Made by a program: the position numbers and the translations under genes. A stretch of 64,000 nt of DNA from JBBTXL01 sp038062295 (GTDB lineage: Bacteria; Patescibacteriota; Minisyncoccia; GWC2-36-17; WO2-46-25): the NCBI GenBank assembly GCA_038062295.1, contig JBBTXL010000008.1, positions 1 through 64,000 on the forward strand. The letters run 5' to 3'. Below the pieces are notes generated by a model. That model was not told the DNA's origin and did not search any database. It saw only the letters and a program-made list of their open reading frames with translations. Below are positions 1 through 10,199 of the stretch, one piece after another (the stretch's first letter is position 1; each line of letters starts with the position of its first letter).

Positions 1-3000
1 TTCTTTCCGTAGCGCTTGCGTTCACAACGACAGTTTCGTTGTCCGGGTTTGCACTGCTGTTTGCGGTTGCCGCAAATGCGCAGGTTGCATCACTCATGGA
101 CGGCGACCTGGTGCGAGGTCCCGACGGCATCAAGGTTTACATTGTGAAGCCTGAACCGCATGGGGCGTATACGGGATGGAAGAGACACATCTTCAATCCT
201 GCAGTGTTCAATATGTACGGCCACTTGAGCTGGTCGAACATCAAGAGCGTGAATCAGGCGACGATCGATGCATATCAGACGTCCGACCTGTACCGCGCGG
301 ATGTTGATCCGAAAGTATACAGTTTGGAGGAAATGGGTTCTTCGGCGGTGAAGCACTGGATAGAAAACGAAGCGGCATTCGCTTCCCAGGGCTACAGCTG
401 GAGCCAGATCTTCATTGTGAACGAGAAGGAGCGGGACTACTATGCGTCAGGTTCCATGATTACCAGCGGAACTCCGGCGCCAACCCCGACTCCGACCGGA
501 AGCGGTTTGACAGTTTCGTTGGCATCTGACACGCCGGCAGCCGGCTCCATTGTCGCTGACTCAACGTCGGGTGACGGTGCGCAGGCACAGGCCTCTCTCT
601 TGAAGGCGAACTTCATGGCAGGGAGCGACGGTGATGTTATGGTGACCACGGTCAAAGTGAAGCGCAACGGAATTTCGGCTGATGCCGATCTTGCGAATGC
701 GTATCTCTATGACGGCGCGGTGCGTGTTGCCGAGATGACCAACGTTTCTGGAAACTACATCACCTTCACGAGCGCAGCGGGTCTCTTCACAGTTTCCCGC
801 GGCTCATCCAAAGCCATTACGGTCAAGATCGACGTGACCAACGGTACGTCAGCCGGCAAAACGATCGCGTTGTCCATCAACGCGGCATCCGATGTCGTTG
901 CGGGTTCCGCAGCGGTAGCCGGTTCGTTCCCGGTCATGGGTAATTTTGTGACAACGGCAGCGGTTGGTGACCTTGGAAAGGTGACGATTGCGAACGTGTC
1001 GCCGGCAGCGGCGGCAACGGTTGACCCTGGCCAGACCGGCTACGAAGTGTGGCGGTTTAGTGTCCAGGCAACCGATCAGAAAGTAAATCTCCATCGCGTC
1101 AGGGTGACCAATGTTGGTTCCATTGCAACGACCGACCTGACTAACATCAAGCTGATGGATGCGGGAACCCAGTTGGGTGCAACCGCAGCATCACTCGGTG
1201 TGGACGGTACAGTAACCTTTGACATGTCGGCGAGTCCGTTCCAGATCGTCGCAGGCCAGACCAAGAACTTGAGTTTGGTTGCGGATGTTATCGGTGGTAC
1301 GAACCGGACCTTCCGGTTCTCCATCCAGCGTTCTGCGGATATTACCGCGATGGATGACAACTATGCCGTGTATCTGAAGCCGAACCAGGCGGATTCGTTC
1401 TCCATTGTCCAGGCGGGTGGCGCAACCACGGTCAATACGGGCGCACTGACGATCTCGGTTGACCCGGCGTCTCCGACGGGCAATGTTGCAAAAGACTACA
1501 TTGACCAGGAAATGGCGCGGTTCAAATTTAAGGCATCGGGCGAAGGTGTGAAAGTATCTTCGTTGGCGGTTACCGCCACTACCGTTCCGGCGGCCTGGGG
1601 TGTGAACAACGTCAAGCTGTACTTGGATGGCACACAGGTTGGCTCCACGAGCGATGTAAGCTCAGGAACGACCACGACATTCACGTTCGGTAACTCCTTC
1701 ATTGTTCCTTCCGGCACGACCAAGACCTTGGTTGTGAAGGGTGAAGTGAAGGCGGTCAGTGGTAGCTCGTATGCGGCAGGACACACGATCCAACTCATAT
1801 TGAGTGCCGGTTCCGCGAACGCTCAGGGACAGGTTTCCTTGACGTCTATCAGCACGACTGCATCGAGCGGCAATACGCTGACGGTGCAGACAGGTACGTT
1901 GACGGCAACGCTGAACTCCGGCTTGAACAACGCAAGCTCCTCGCTCCCGACAGGTGTGCGGGGTGCAACGGCCGTGAAGATCGGTTCGTTCATTCTGACA
2001 GCCGGTTCGGGTGAGGCAGTGTCCGTAAGCCAGATGGTGGTGAAGAACAGCGACGCGATTTACGCGTTGGGTGTTGACTTCCAGAACCTGAAGCTTATGA
2101 ACGGCGCGAACCAAATCGGTAACCAGATCGGTACGCTCTCAACGACCGCAAGCGCGACCTATACCTTTACGCCGTCCTCATCGATCACCATCAATGCAGG
2201 ACAGCAGTATGTGGTGGATGTGTTTGCGGATGTCTTGACAGGCGCATCCAACTACTCGGGCGGCACAGGATACCCTTCAGCAGGTCTTTCCCAGGTTATC
2301 TGGGATGACGTGACGGCAACGGGTCTCTCAACAAGCGGCTCCGCAGGGGTTACAACTGACGTTACCGGCCAAACGGTGTATGTTTCCGCGGGTGGTTCCT
2401 TGACGGTTGCAGCGGCGTCCGACATGCCGATCGCGCAGAACCGCGCGATGGGTGAAACGGGCCAGACACTCGCAACATTCAAGTTCACCACGGGAGCTCC
2501 CGAAGCGGTGAACATCACGAAGATCATTGTGAGCGACACTATGGCGAGTACCGCATCTGCGGCGACCGGTTCCATCACGAACCTCTCGCTGTGGAAAGAT
2601 GGCATACAAGTTGGCCCGACCGTAGCGTCTATGACGGCTAGCGGCACGCAGGATGTCATTGCGACATTCAACGGCTTGACGCTGAACTTGACGAGAGACA
2701 CGGCAACCATTTTGACCCTGAAAGGCAATATCAACGGCTATCCGAACGCAGTGTCGGGCAGTACGCATACCTTCAAGGTGTATGGTCCGGCTGATGTAAC
2801 GGCAACCGGCGCAACCGGCGGTAGCTCCATTACCCCGACCATCGCGTCGGTGGCAGGGAATGCCCAGCGCGTCTTCCGCGCAGAGCTGACGGTGACCAAC
2901 GCCATGTCCAACATGTCGGGTGGCCAGGGAACCGACCAGGTGATCGGCAAGTACCGCTTGACCAACACCTCGGCGGGGAACTACTCCATTACAGTGACCG

Positions 3001-3392
3001 ACATTGACCTTGGTTTGACCACATCGATTGCTAACACCGAATCCGCCACAGCATCTCGGTATGTGACACTAAAGCGTGATTCCGCAAGCGGTACGACCAT
3101 TGCAAAGAAAGCGTACAAAAATGCGAATTACGGTGATATCACCAGCTGGACACCTGTTGGAACATACGACTTCACTGAACTTGCATTTGGTGCAACCACC
3201 ATTGATGCTGCAGGTGGCACGGGATACGTAGATATCTATGTGCTTGCCGATACCAATGATGCGGATGCAACAGAGAGCATCTCTACGGCCATCGGTTCTG
3301 GCAGCAATGTTATCACATGGGCTGACGGCATAACGGGCGGCATTACCACCGTTGACGGTATGCCGGTACCGGGCGCGAACATCACCTACTAA
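1..3392 (+). CDS. Large secreted surface (S-layer-like) protein, 5' end outside the window
   Basis: The frame is open to the first base of the window and the first residues read as a hydrophobic signal peptide ending near ANA|Q, so the true start lies upstream; the first in-window start, TTG at 39, falls inside the signal peptide. After the signal come about 130 residues with DGDLVRG, K.YIVK, a YGHLSWSNIK segment and a YSWSQIF segment. A short Pro/Thr linker follows, then roughly 950 residues of Ser/Thr/Gly-rich beta-type repeats of about 110 residues. Cysteine is essentially absent. The N-terminal domain and the last ~490 residues recur in the protein at 19995-22952. I infer an exported cell-surface or S-layer component; no enzymatic motif is visible. 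A strong terminator follows, so it ends its own transcript. Confidence 0.8.
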   Translation, partial: LSVALAFTTTVSLSGFALLFAVAANAQVASLMDGDLVRGPDGIKVYIVKPEPHGAYTGWKRHIFNPAVFNMYGHLSWSNIKSVNQATIDAYQTSDLYRADVDPKVYSLEEMGSSAVKHWIENEAAFASQGYSWSQIFIVNEKERDYYASGSMITSGTPAPTPTPTGSGLTVSLASDTPAAGSIVADSTSGDGAQAQASLLKANFMAGSDGDVMVTTVKVKRNGISADADLANAYLYDGAVRVAEMTNVSGNYITFTSAAGLFTVSRGSSKAITVKIDVTNGTSAGKTIALSINAASDVVAGSAAVAGSFPVMGNFVTTAAVGDLGKVTIANVSPAAAATVDPGQTGYEVWRFSVQATDQKVNLHRVRVTNVGSIATTDLTNIKLMDAGTQLGATAASLGVDGTVTFDMSASPFQIVAGQTKNLSLVADVIGGTNRTFRFSIQRSADITAMDDNYAVYLKPNQADSFSIVQAGGATTVNTGALTISVDPASPTGNVAKDYIDQEMARFKFKASGEGVKVSSLAVTATTVPAAWGVNNVKLYLDGTQVGSTSDVSSGTTTTFTFGNSFIVPSGTTKTLVVKGEVKAVSGSSYAAGHTIQLILSAGSANAQGQVSLTSISTTASSGNTLTVQTGTLTATLNSGLNNASSSLPTGVRGATAVKIGSFILTAGSGEAVSVSQMVVKNSDAIYALGVDFQNLKLMNGANQIGNQIGTLSTTASATYTFTPSSSITINAGQQYVVDVFADVLTGASNYSGGTGYPSAGLSQVIWDDVTATGLSTSGSAGVTTDVTGQTVYVSAGGSLTVAAASDMPIAQNRAMGETGQTLATFKFTTGAPEAVNITKIIVSDTMASTASAATGSITNLSLWKDGIQVGPTVASMTASGTQDVIATFNGLTLNLTRDTATILTLKGNINGYPNAVSGSTHTFKVYGPADVTATGATGGSSITPTIASVAGNAQRVFRAELTVTNAMSNMSGGQGTDQVIGKYRLTNTSAGNYSITVTDIDLGLTTSIANTESATASRYVTLKRDSASGTTIAKKAYKNANYGDITSWTPVGTYDFTELAFGATTIDAAGGTGYVDIYVLADTNDADATESISTAIGSGSNVITWADGITGGITTVDGMPVPGANITY

Positions 3393-3432
3393 GGACTCAA
3401 CCAGTTTGCTGCTTGTGACAGCGTAACTGAAG

Positions 3433-3478
3433 AACCAAAAGCCCCAATGCTTTTAAGCAACGGGGCTTTTGGTTTTGT
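3433..3478 (+). terminator. Rho-independent terminator of the surface protein gene
   Basis: A perfect 13-bp stem (AACCAAAAGCCCC with GGGGCTTTTGGTT) encloses a smaller TGCTT/AAGCA stem and is followed by TTGTTT. Confidence 0.9.
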
Positions 3479-3608
3479 TTGTCTCGGAAAGTGGGACAAG
3501 CCATCAAGCCCGTAACGAATTATGCATTTCTCGGACGATCGGATTAAAAATGCAAATAAAGTATCACGGCAACAGGATACGGGCAATTGTTTTTGGCGTT
3601 TGGTATGG

Positions 3609-3614
3609 TATAGT
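3609..3614 (+). promoter_or_regulatory. -10 box for the O-antigen-ligase-like operon
   Basis: TATAGT lies 9 bases before the ATG at 3624, with a weak TTGTTT 16 bases upstream. The short distance implies a near-leaderless mRNA, a pattern repeated across this window. Confidence 0.55.
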
Positions 3615-3623
3615 AGCGCAGTG

Positions 3624-5948
3624 ATGATGCGTGAACATACTTTGGTAGGAATTATCAAATATGGCGTATACGCCGCTTTGTTTTTGCCGCTTGCGGTGCT
3701 CCCGTTATTTTTCTTCCCGTTTGCTACCACGCGAGCGTTCGGGTTCCAGATTATCGTAGAGGTAGTGTTTGCGCTTTACATACTGCTTGCGGTGCGCAAC
3801 TCCGTGTATCGCCCGAAAAAGACGCTCGTGTGGTATGCGCTCGAGGTTTATTTTTTCGTACTTACTGTTTCCACCCTGTTGAGTGTTGACATCTATCATA
3901 GTTTTTTCGGGAACTTTGAACGGATGTGGGGGCTGTTTTCACTACTGCATTTCCTACTATTTTTTGTGGTGCTGGTTGGCATATTCCGCACACGCGAAGA
4001 ATGGGCGACATTACTGAAAGTCGCGCTCGCTGGGGGAGCGTTTGCGGTTGCGATCGGGCTGTTCCAGTTTTTTATGGCTCTCTTTTTTGCGGAGGGTGAG
4101 ATCGCGCGCATTGCGGGGCCGATCGGCAACCCCGCATTTTTCGCGGCGTATCTGTTGTTCCCGATGCTGTTTTCACTACTGTTCGTTCCAAGATGGATTT
4201 TACGAGGGACTACCGTTGCCGCGGCGGCGCTTTCGTTCCTTGCGCTGTGCACTGTTTTGTTGACGGCAACGCGCGGGGCGCTCCTCGCCATCGCGAGTGC
4301 CGTACTTGCGGGCACCACTCTTGCGCTCGTGCTGGTGCGCAACAACATCGCGCGCATCGGCGCGGGCATAGTATTGGTTGCGGCCGTTGCCGGCGCCGGC
4401 TCGCTGTTTGCATTCGGCTCGCTGTTTGAAAAGCCGGAGCGCCAGCCGCTCGAAGCGTATTTCCATGTTCCCGATGCAAGCGCCGCGGCACCAGCCGCAC
4501 GCACGGGATTTCTCCAGCGCCTTGCGGACTTTTCGCTTTATGACGCAACGACCCAGACACGTCTCATCACCTGGCGGTCGTCCCTGGATGCGTGGAAAGA
4601 ATATCCGTTGTTCGGCGCGGGGCCGGAAAATTTTATTCTTTCGTTCAACCGGAATTTTGACCCGGCGTTTTATTCCTCCGAACAGTATGAAATATGGTTT
4701 GACCGCTCGCACAACCAGTATATAGACACGCTAGTTATGACGGGTGCGATCGGGCTCGCGGCGTACTTGTTTCTATTTATCGCGTGTGCACGGGCGGTGT
4801 TTTCGCTGTATCGCCAGCGGGCATTGGATATCCGGCATGTGTTCGTGTTTACGCTCTTTTTTGTGGCGTATGCCGCGCAGGATTTTTTCCTATTTGACTC
4901 GTTCGCACCGTTTCTGATGTTTTTGGTTGCTCTCGCATACCTGAATAGTTTTGTTCCCGAAGTGAAGGAAGGCGTTGCGGCGCCCGCGTTTACCCCGTCA
5001 AAAATACCAGGCATCGCCTTGCAGTCTGTTGCCGTAGCACTCGTGCCGGTGTTGTTCCTGTCATATTTCTTTACGTACCGGCCCGCAATGGCGGCGTACG
5101 GGCTTTCACAAGCCGAAAGCGGGAAATACTCGCTTGATGCGGCGCTCGGCTTATATGATCGGGCGCTTTCCTGGAAAACATACGGGGATTTTGAAGTGAG
5201 GAGCCGTCTTGCGCTTGCCGTTGCGCGCGAAGTACAGGGGAAAAGGGAAGAAGAACTGTCTCCCGAGCGCGCCACGGCGTATCTGGATGCCGGTATTGCC
5301 GCGCTCAAGGAAAATATCGACCGCTCGCCCAAGGAGTATCTTCTGTATCGGTTACAGCTTTCGGATCTGTATAATCTTAAACTTTCGCGCACCGGCTTGG
5401 CGTCTCCTGAAATAGAGGATATTGTCCGGGAGTCTATCGCGCTTGCTCCCGGGCGCATGGAATTTGAATTCGCGCTCGCGCAGACGGAATTCTTGAAAGG
5501 AAACTTTACGGAAGCCATTGCTTTACTGGAACAAGCGTCGGTAAAAAATCCCGAACACCCCATCCCGTACTGGAAGATAGCGCAGAATTACTACTTCGCG
5601 TCTCAAGCCGAAAGCGACCCGGAAAAAAAAGCGGCAGTACGTGCGCAAGGAGTCCCATATTTTGAGAAAGCGTTGTGGCTCGGATATGATGTGCGGAATT
5701 ACCAGGAGGTGCTGTGGGCGATGGAGTATTACAACGACCGTAAAGACTACGAAAAGATCATGTATCTCAACAAGCTAGTATTGTCGCGCAATCCGCCGGA
5801 CGCGTATTCCTACCATATGAACCTGGCTATTGCGTACAAAGAACTTGGTATGAATACGCAGGCACGCGAGCATGCGCACGCAGTGGGGGAGTTGGAACCG
5901 TCCCTCCGGGAAGCTGTGGATAATTTTCTAAAAGAATTATCGCTATGA
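3624..5948 (+). CDS. O-antigen ligase/polymerase-like membrane protein with C-terminal TPRs (copy 1)
   Basis: This 774-residue protein has about 10-12 hydrophobic segments in its first ~500 residues. The large loop carries the Wzy_C-type pattern: T.TRLITWRSSLDAWKEYPLFGAGPENF, then a DRSHNQYID segment and a further membrane helix. The last ~220 residues are helical and fit tetratricopeptide repeats. The family (Wzy/WaaL/PglL-like) transfers or polymerises glycans on the outer face of the membrane; whether this one acts on polysaccharide or on protein cannot be told. I chose ATG 3624 because the -10 box lies just upstream; an upstream frame extension would overlap that promoter. It is the first of three tandem paralogues and overlaps the next by 4 bases (ATGA). 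Confidence 0.8.
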   Translation: MMREHTLVGIIKYGVYAALFLPLAVLPLFFFPFATTRAFGFQIIVEVVFALYILLAVRNSVYRPKKTLVWYALEVYFFVLTVSTLLSVDIYHSFFGNFERMWGLFSLLHFLLFFVVLVGIFRTREEWATLLKVALAGGAFAVAIGLFQFFMALFFAEGEIARIAGPIGNPAFFAAYLLFPMLFSLLFVPRWILRGTTVAAAALSFLALCTVLLTATRGALLAIASAVLAGTTLALVLVRNNIARIGAGIVLVAAVAGAGSLFAFGSLFEKPERQPLEAYFHVPDASAAAPAARTGFLQRLADFSLYDATTQTRLITWRSSLDAWKEYPLFGAGPENFILSFNRNFDPAFYSSEQYEIWFDRSHNQYIDTLVMTGAIGLAAYLFLFIACARAVFSLYRQRALDIRHVFVFTLFFVAYAAQDFFLFDSFAPFLMFLVALAYLNSFVPEVKEGVAAPAFTPSKIPGIALQSVAVALVPVLFLSYFFTYRPAMAAYGLSQAESGKYSLDAALGLYDRALSWKTYGDFEVRSRLALAVAREVQGKREEELSPERATAYLDAGIAALKENIDRSPKEYLLYRLQLSDLYNLKLSRTGLASPEIEDIVRESIALAPGRMEFEFALAQTEFLKGNFTEAIALLEQASVKNPEHPIPYWKIAQNYYFASQAESDPEKKAAVRAQGVPYFEKALWLGYDVRNYQEVLWAMEYYNDRKDYEKIMYLNKLVLSRNPPDAYSYHMNLAIAYKELGMNTQAREHAHAVGELEPSLREAVDNFLKELSL

Positions 5949-8002
5949 TGCAGGGCGATATTATTCGGTCGTCCATGTTCTACCTTACGTGCGCGGCACT
6001 CATCACGCCGCTCGTATTTTCGGTATACTTCTACCCGACGCACGTCGCGCTCCAGACATTTCTCTTTCGCGGCATCGTGGACGTGATGCTCGCGCTGTGG
6101 CTTATCGGCATGGCGCGCGACCGGAGTTTTGTGCCGACGTTTTCATTGCCGGCGCTTGGCGTTGCTGTGTTCGTGTGTGCCGAATACGCGGCTGCCGCAT
6201 TCGGGACGGGGTTTTCGCGTAGTTTTTTTTCTGACTACGAACGACACTGGGGACTGCTAACCATTTCGCATTTTGCCATATTCTTTTTCATTCTGGCGTC
6301 GGTATTTCGCGACGGGGTGACATGGCGGCGACTGTTTGCCGTGTCTGTTGGTGCTGGCGTTCTATGCGCTGCGTACGGTTTGTATCAGTTTTTTTTCACT
6401 CCCGATATCGGGCGCATTTATGGTACTATCGGGAATCCGGCTTTTTTCTCTTCGTATTTGGTACTCAACGGGCTCGTCGCCATTTTTCTGTGTGTGACGG
6501 CGGCAAGCAGGAATGAAAAATTTTTGTGGGGCGCGGCCGCGATTTTTATCGTGGGTATCGCAATGCTTTCAGGGACTCGCGCGGCCTTCCTTGCCGTGTT
6601 GGTTGCGGCGGTGTTCGTGTGGGCGGGGTTTCTGTGGGGTAGTGCCGCATCACGCCGTGCGAAGCTTGTGACCGCCGGTGCGGGCGTGCTTGCGGCGGCT
6701 GCGGTCGGCGCGTTGTTCCTGTTCAATAATGCGCCCTGGATAACAGGCAACGAGACGCTCGCGCGTCTCACCCATATTTCTGCGGCACAGGTGACGGGAC
6801 AGACGCGTTTCTATGCGTGGCGCGCGACATGGGATGGTTTCAAAGAACATCCGGTGCTTGGCGTCGGGCCCGAATATTTTGATACGGTGTTCAACAAACA
6901 TTTCTCATCGGATTTTTACGCACTGGAACGGTCGGAAACAGAATTTGACCGTGCGCACAATGTGTTCCTGGAGCAGTTGGCAACCGCAGGAGTGGTCGGC
7001 GCGGCTGCCTATGCATTCCTATTTCTGGCATTTCTCGCGGCGTTGGTACATGCGGTTCGGCAGGGAACCGCGTCGCGTTTCGGCATGGCGGGGCTTTTGG
7101 CGGTTGCTGTTGCGTATTTAGTGCAGGGAATGTTCAGCTTTGATTCATTTACAAACTTTCTGCCGCTGTTTTTGGTGTTTGCATATGCGGCCATACTGAC
7201 ACAACGTCCGGCGGGTGAGCGTGAAGCGGGCGCTCCGTCCGGCGGTGCGGTTATCGGGGCGGTATGCGTTGCCGCGGCGCTTTTGGTTTGGTACGGGAGC
7301 GTTCAGCCGGCGCGCGCCGACCGCGCATTATCGGATCTCAACGCGGTGCGGGATACCCAAATGGAACTTGATGAAACAACGGCGGTGTCCGCGGCGATGG
7401 CCGCCCACAGCGCCGCTCTGGCGCATGACAGACAGAGCGCTTCGGTGGCGACACCGCTGTTGGAACGGATCACGCGCGAGGCGTATCTGTACTTTGGCAG
7501 GAGCGCGCCGGACGACTTTGAGACAAATCTTCTGCCGTACGCGCTCCGTCAGGCCGCGGAGAATGTCCGCGCGCATCCGGAAGATTATTTCGCTTCCTAC
7601 GATCTGGCGCTTGCGCATAACATCGCGTATTTGGTCGCCGGCACAAACGATGCCGCTCTCGCCGCGACCGTTGCCCGCGCCGAAACGCTTGCTCCCGGCC
7701 GCGTGGAGCTGCAGTTTGCGTCCGCGCAGCGCTCGCTGCTGCAGTTGCGTTTTGACGACGCTATCGCACACGCGCAGAAGGGTATTGTCACCACTGCATG
7801 GTTCCCCGATTTTTACCATATCCTATTTTTAGCGTATAATTTCAAAGGGGATACGGACCGGGCGTTTGCCGCGGCGGAGAATGGCCTGGCGCATGGTATG
7901 CACCTTGCCGACCCGCGCGAGCTACTGTGGATGGCCGACCAATACCAGCGCCGCGGCATACTCGACAAAGCGGAAGCGTTTCGCATACAAGCAGGACAGT
8001 AA
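5945..8002 (+). CDS. O-antigen ligase/polymerase-like membrane protein with C-terminal TPRs (copy 2)
   Basis: This 685-residue paralogue has the same plan: many membrane helices, a periplasmic-type loop with TRFYAWRATWDGFKEHPVLG, a VGPEYF motif, an EFDRAHNVFLE segment, and a helical C-terminus compatible with TPRs. Its ATG overlaps the stop of copy 1, so translation is probably coupled. The D-R-x-H-N signature is shared by copies 1 and 2 and appears as D-H-A-H-N in copy 3, which points to conserved chemistry. Substrate unknown. In well-studied genomes a single WaaL or PglL is typical; three in a row suggest specialised acceptors or glycans. Confidence 0.8.
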   Translation: MMQGDIIRSSMFYLTCAALITPLVFSVYFYPTHVALQTFLFRGIVDVMLALWLIGMARDRSFVPTFSLPALGVAVFVCAEYAAAAFGTGFSRSFFSDYERHWGLLTISHFAIFFFILASVFRDGVTWRRLFAVSVGAGVLCAAYGLYQFFFTPDIGRIYGTIGNPAFFSSYLVLNGLVAIFLCVTAASRNEKFLWGAAAIFIVGIAMLSGTRAAFLAVLVAAVFVWAGFLWGSAASRRAKLVTAGAGVLAAAAVGALFLFNNAPWITGNETLARLTHISAAQVTGQTRFYAWRATWDGFKEHPVLGVGPEYFDTVFNKHFSSDFYALERSETEFDRAHNVFLEQLATAGVVGAAAYAFLFLAFLAALVHAVRQGTASRFGMAGLLAVAVAYLVQGMFSFDSFTNFLPLFLVFAYAAILTQRPAGEREAGAPSGGAVIGAVCVAAALLVWYGSVQPARADRALSDLNAVRDTQMELDETTAVSAAMAAHSAALAHDRQSASVATPLLERITREAYLYFGRSAPDDFETNLLPYALRQAAENVRAHPEDYFASYDLALAHNIAYLVAGTNDAALAATVARAETLAPGRVELQFASAQRSLLQLRFDDAIAHAQKGIVTTAWFPDFYHILFLAYNFKGDTDRAFAAAENGLAHGMHLADPRELLWMADQYQRRGILDKAEAFRIQAGQ

Positions 8003-8017
8003 TATCGTGAATATACC

Positions 8018-10168
8018 ATGACCAAGGACAACGCACTTTCTTTCTATCTTCGGGCGACAAAATTTTTCATTGGGCTTTCGCTGTTTTCTCCGCTCGTATT
8101 GTCGGCCCTTTTTTATTTTCCCTACATCGTTCCCAAAACCATATTTTTTCAGGTTGCCGTCGAGCTGGCGCTGTTGTTGTGGGCGCTCCTGTGCGTGCTG
8201 GATGAAAAGTACCGTCCGAAATTCGACCGCATTGCCGTTGCCGTGAGCGCGTTCTTTGCCATATACGTCATTGCCGCGCTTTTGGGCGCAAACCCGCTAC
8301 GGAGTTTTTTGGGAACGTACGAGCGGATGCTGTCGGTGGTGAATCTCGCGCATTTTATCGCACTGTTCTTCATTGCCCGCGCTGTCTTTGGTACGCCGCG
8401 GGAGTGGCTCATACTCCTCCGAACGTTTGTTGCGGTGAGTGTTGTGGTCAGTGTGTACGCGGTGGCACAGAAACTGGGGTGGGGGTCCTTGGTGTACCAT
8501 GCGGGTATTGACCGGTTAGATTCCACCATCGGGAACGCCGCATTCGTGGGGGGGTATCTTATCTTTGCTATTTTTTTTGCAGTGTTCCTCTTGGTGCGGG
8601 ATGCGCACACGGCGATGCGCACGCTGTACGCCGGTTGCATCGTTTTGAACCTCGCCATTCTGTATTTCACCGGTACGCGCGGCGCGGTGCTGGGTATGGC
8701 ATGCGCGGTCGTGGTTTTGGTTGTGGGATACCTGTTCCGTCCCCGGACCGTCCCCGGTCTTTCCGCGCGGATGCTGGGGTGGGGGATGGGTGTATTATTC
8801 CTTGCAGGTGCGGTGGCGCTGGTTATCGGCGGAGGCGCGGAGAACGGTGCGCTTTCGTATCTCAAGCGATTCACCTCGGTTTCGCTTGCAGATACCACAG
8901 TGCAGACCCGTCTCCTTTCCGTGCAAACGAGCATGGCGGGATTTAAAGAGCGGCCGGTTCTCGGATGGGGGCCGGAAAACTACAATCTCGTGTTTGACAA
9001 GTATTATAACCCCAAGCTGTATCCGACGGAAAACTGGTTTGACCACGCGCATAACATCGTGTTTGACATCGTGACCACCACAGGCGTTGTCGGCGCGGCG
9101 GCATACCTATTTCTCATGTTCGTACTGCTGGCGGCCTGCATACGGCACGCGCGCGCAGGACCGGAATCGTACTGGCTCGGGGTGTTCGCGCTTGGGCTGC
9201 TGGCGGCGTACGGCGCCCAGAATTTGTTCGTGTTCGACAGTCTGGTGACCTACCTGCCGTTCTTTCTGTTTGCGGCGTTTGCCGCGAATGGTTTTCCGCT
9301 CGGACGCGATGCGCAGCTTTCCGACCGACCGGAACGCGCAAAGCAATTTGCGAACCCCTCGGCGAAAGCCGCGCTCGCCCTGGTGCCGCTCGCCATGCTT
9401 CTTATTTATATGGTGAACGTGCGTCCCGCGGTCGCCGCGTACTACGCGGTTGTCGGGCTGACGACGAATCCCGCGCATGCCGACGACGCGATGAATTATT
9501 TTAAAAGATCCCTCGCATGGGGGAATTTCGGGGCGCACGAGATCCGCGGCAAGCTTGCGACATACGTGAGTGACCTCCTCGATAATACGCAGATGACCGA
9601 TGAAGCGGCAAAAGGACGTCTTGCAACATTTGTCGTCGCGGAAATGGAGAAAAATATCACCGAACAGCCGCTGGACTTCAGGAATTATTTATACTACGCA
9701 AGCTTTCTGAACGACTATGCCGAAGCACTCGCCTCGTACGGTGTTGCGGACCCCCTGGCGCGTGCCGACGAGGTATTGGCGGTAGCGCAGAAGTTAGGGC
9801 CGCACAAGCCCATTCTGCATCTTCAGTGGGCACAGGTGAAGGTTGCGCGGGGCGATGTTGCGGGTGCGGCACAACTCATGGAAGAAGCCGCAGTACTCCG
9901 TCCGGACATGGCGGAGTTCCCGTTGCGCGCTGGAGGTATGTTCCAGCAAGTAGGGGAGCGTGAAAAGGCTATGGCGTTTTTCAAGGATGTCAAAGAGAGG
10001 TTTGGCACGCAGTTGACAGCACAGCAGTTTGTGCAGCTTGCGGTCGGTTTGGCGAACGGCGGGGACAAAGAAGGGGCGATACAGGCCGCAAAAAAAGCGG
10101 TGGAGCTGGACCGGAATCTCTCGGCGGGTTACGAAGAGTTTGTTCGGAAAGTGAAGGAGATGCCATAG
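8018..10168 (+). CDS. O-antigen ligase/polymerase-like membrane protein with C-terminal TPRs (copy 3)
   Basis: This 716-residue protein is the third tandem paralogue. It has N-terminal membrane helices, the loop signature TRLLSVQTSMAGFKERPVLG followed by WGPENYNLVF and FDHAHNIVFD, more helices, then ~230 residues of helical repeats that look like TPRs (for example a VARGDVAGAAQLMEEAAVLRP segment). It begins 15 bases after copy 2, consistent with one operon. The role is the same family inference: a glycan transferase or polymerase using lipid-linked donors at the membrane. Confidence 0.8.
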   Translation: MTKDNALSFYLRATKFFIGLSLFSPLVLSALFYFPYIVPKTIFFQVAVELALLLWALLCVLDEKYRPKFDRIAVAVSAFFAIYVIAALLGANPLRSFLGTYERMLSVVNLAHFIALFFIARAVFGTPREWLILLRTFVAVSVVVSVYAVAQKLGWGSLVYHAGIDRLDSTIGNAAFVGGYLIFAIFFAVFLLVRDAHTAMRTLYAGCIVLNLAILYFTGTRGAVLGMACAVVVLVVGYLFRPRTVPGLSARMLGWGMGVLFLAGAVALVIGGGAENGALSYLKRFTSVSLADTTVQTRLLSVQTSMAGFKERPVLGWGPENYNLVFDKYYNPKLYPTENWFDHAHNIVFDIVTTTGVVGAAAYLFLMFVLLAACIRHARAGPESYWLGVFALGLLAAYGAQNLFVFDSLVTYLPFFLFAAFAANGFPLGRDAQLSDRPERAKQFANPSAKAALALVPLAMLLIYMVNVRPAVAAYYAVVGLTTNPAHADDAMNYFKRSLAWGNFGAHEIRGKLATYVSDLLDNTQMTDEAAKGRLATFVVAEMEKNITEQPLDFRNYLYYASFLNDYAEALASYGVADPLARADEVLAVAQKLGPHKPILHLQWAQVKVARGDVAGAAQLMEEAAVLRPDMAEFPLRAGGMFQQVGEREKAMAFFKDVKERFGTQLTAQQFVQLAVGLANGGDKEGAIQAAKKAVELDRNLSAGYEEFVRKVKEMP

Positions 10169-10182
10169 CCATTCATCCGTGG

Positions 10183-10188
10183 TATAAT
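10183..10188 (+). promoter_or_regulatory. -10 box upstream of the membrane-anchored propeller-like protein
   Basis: A consensus TATAAT sits 11 bases before the ATG at 10200. It gives this gene its own promoter, separate from the preceding operon. Confidence 0.6.
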
Positions 10189-10199
10189 ATATTCTCTGC

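Noticed and set aside
3522..3623. Longer start of the first O-antigen-ligase-like gene.
   Set aside because: It would run through the terminator-proximal region and the -10 box; the residues lack membrane-protein character.
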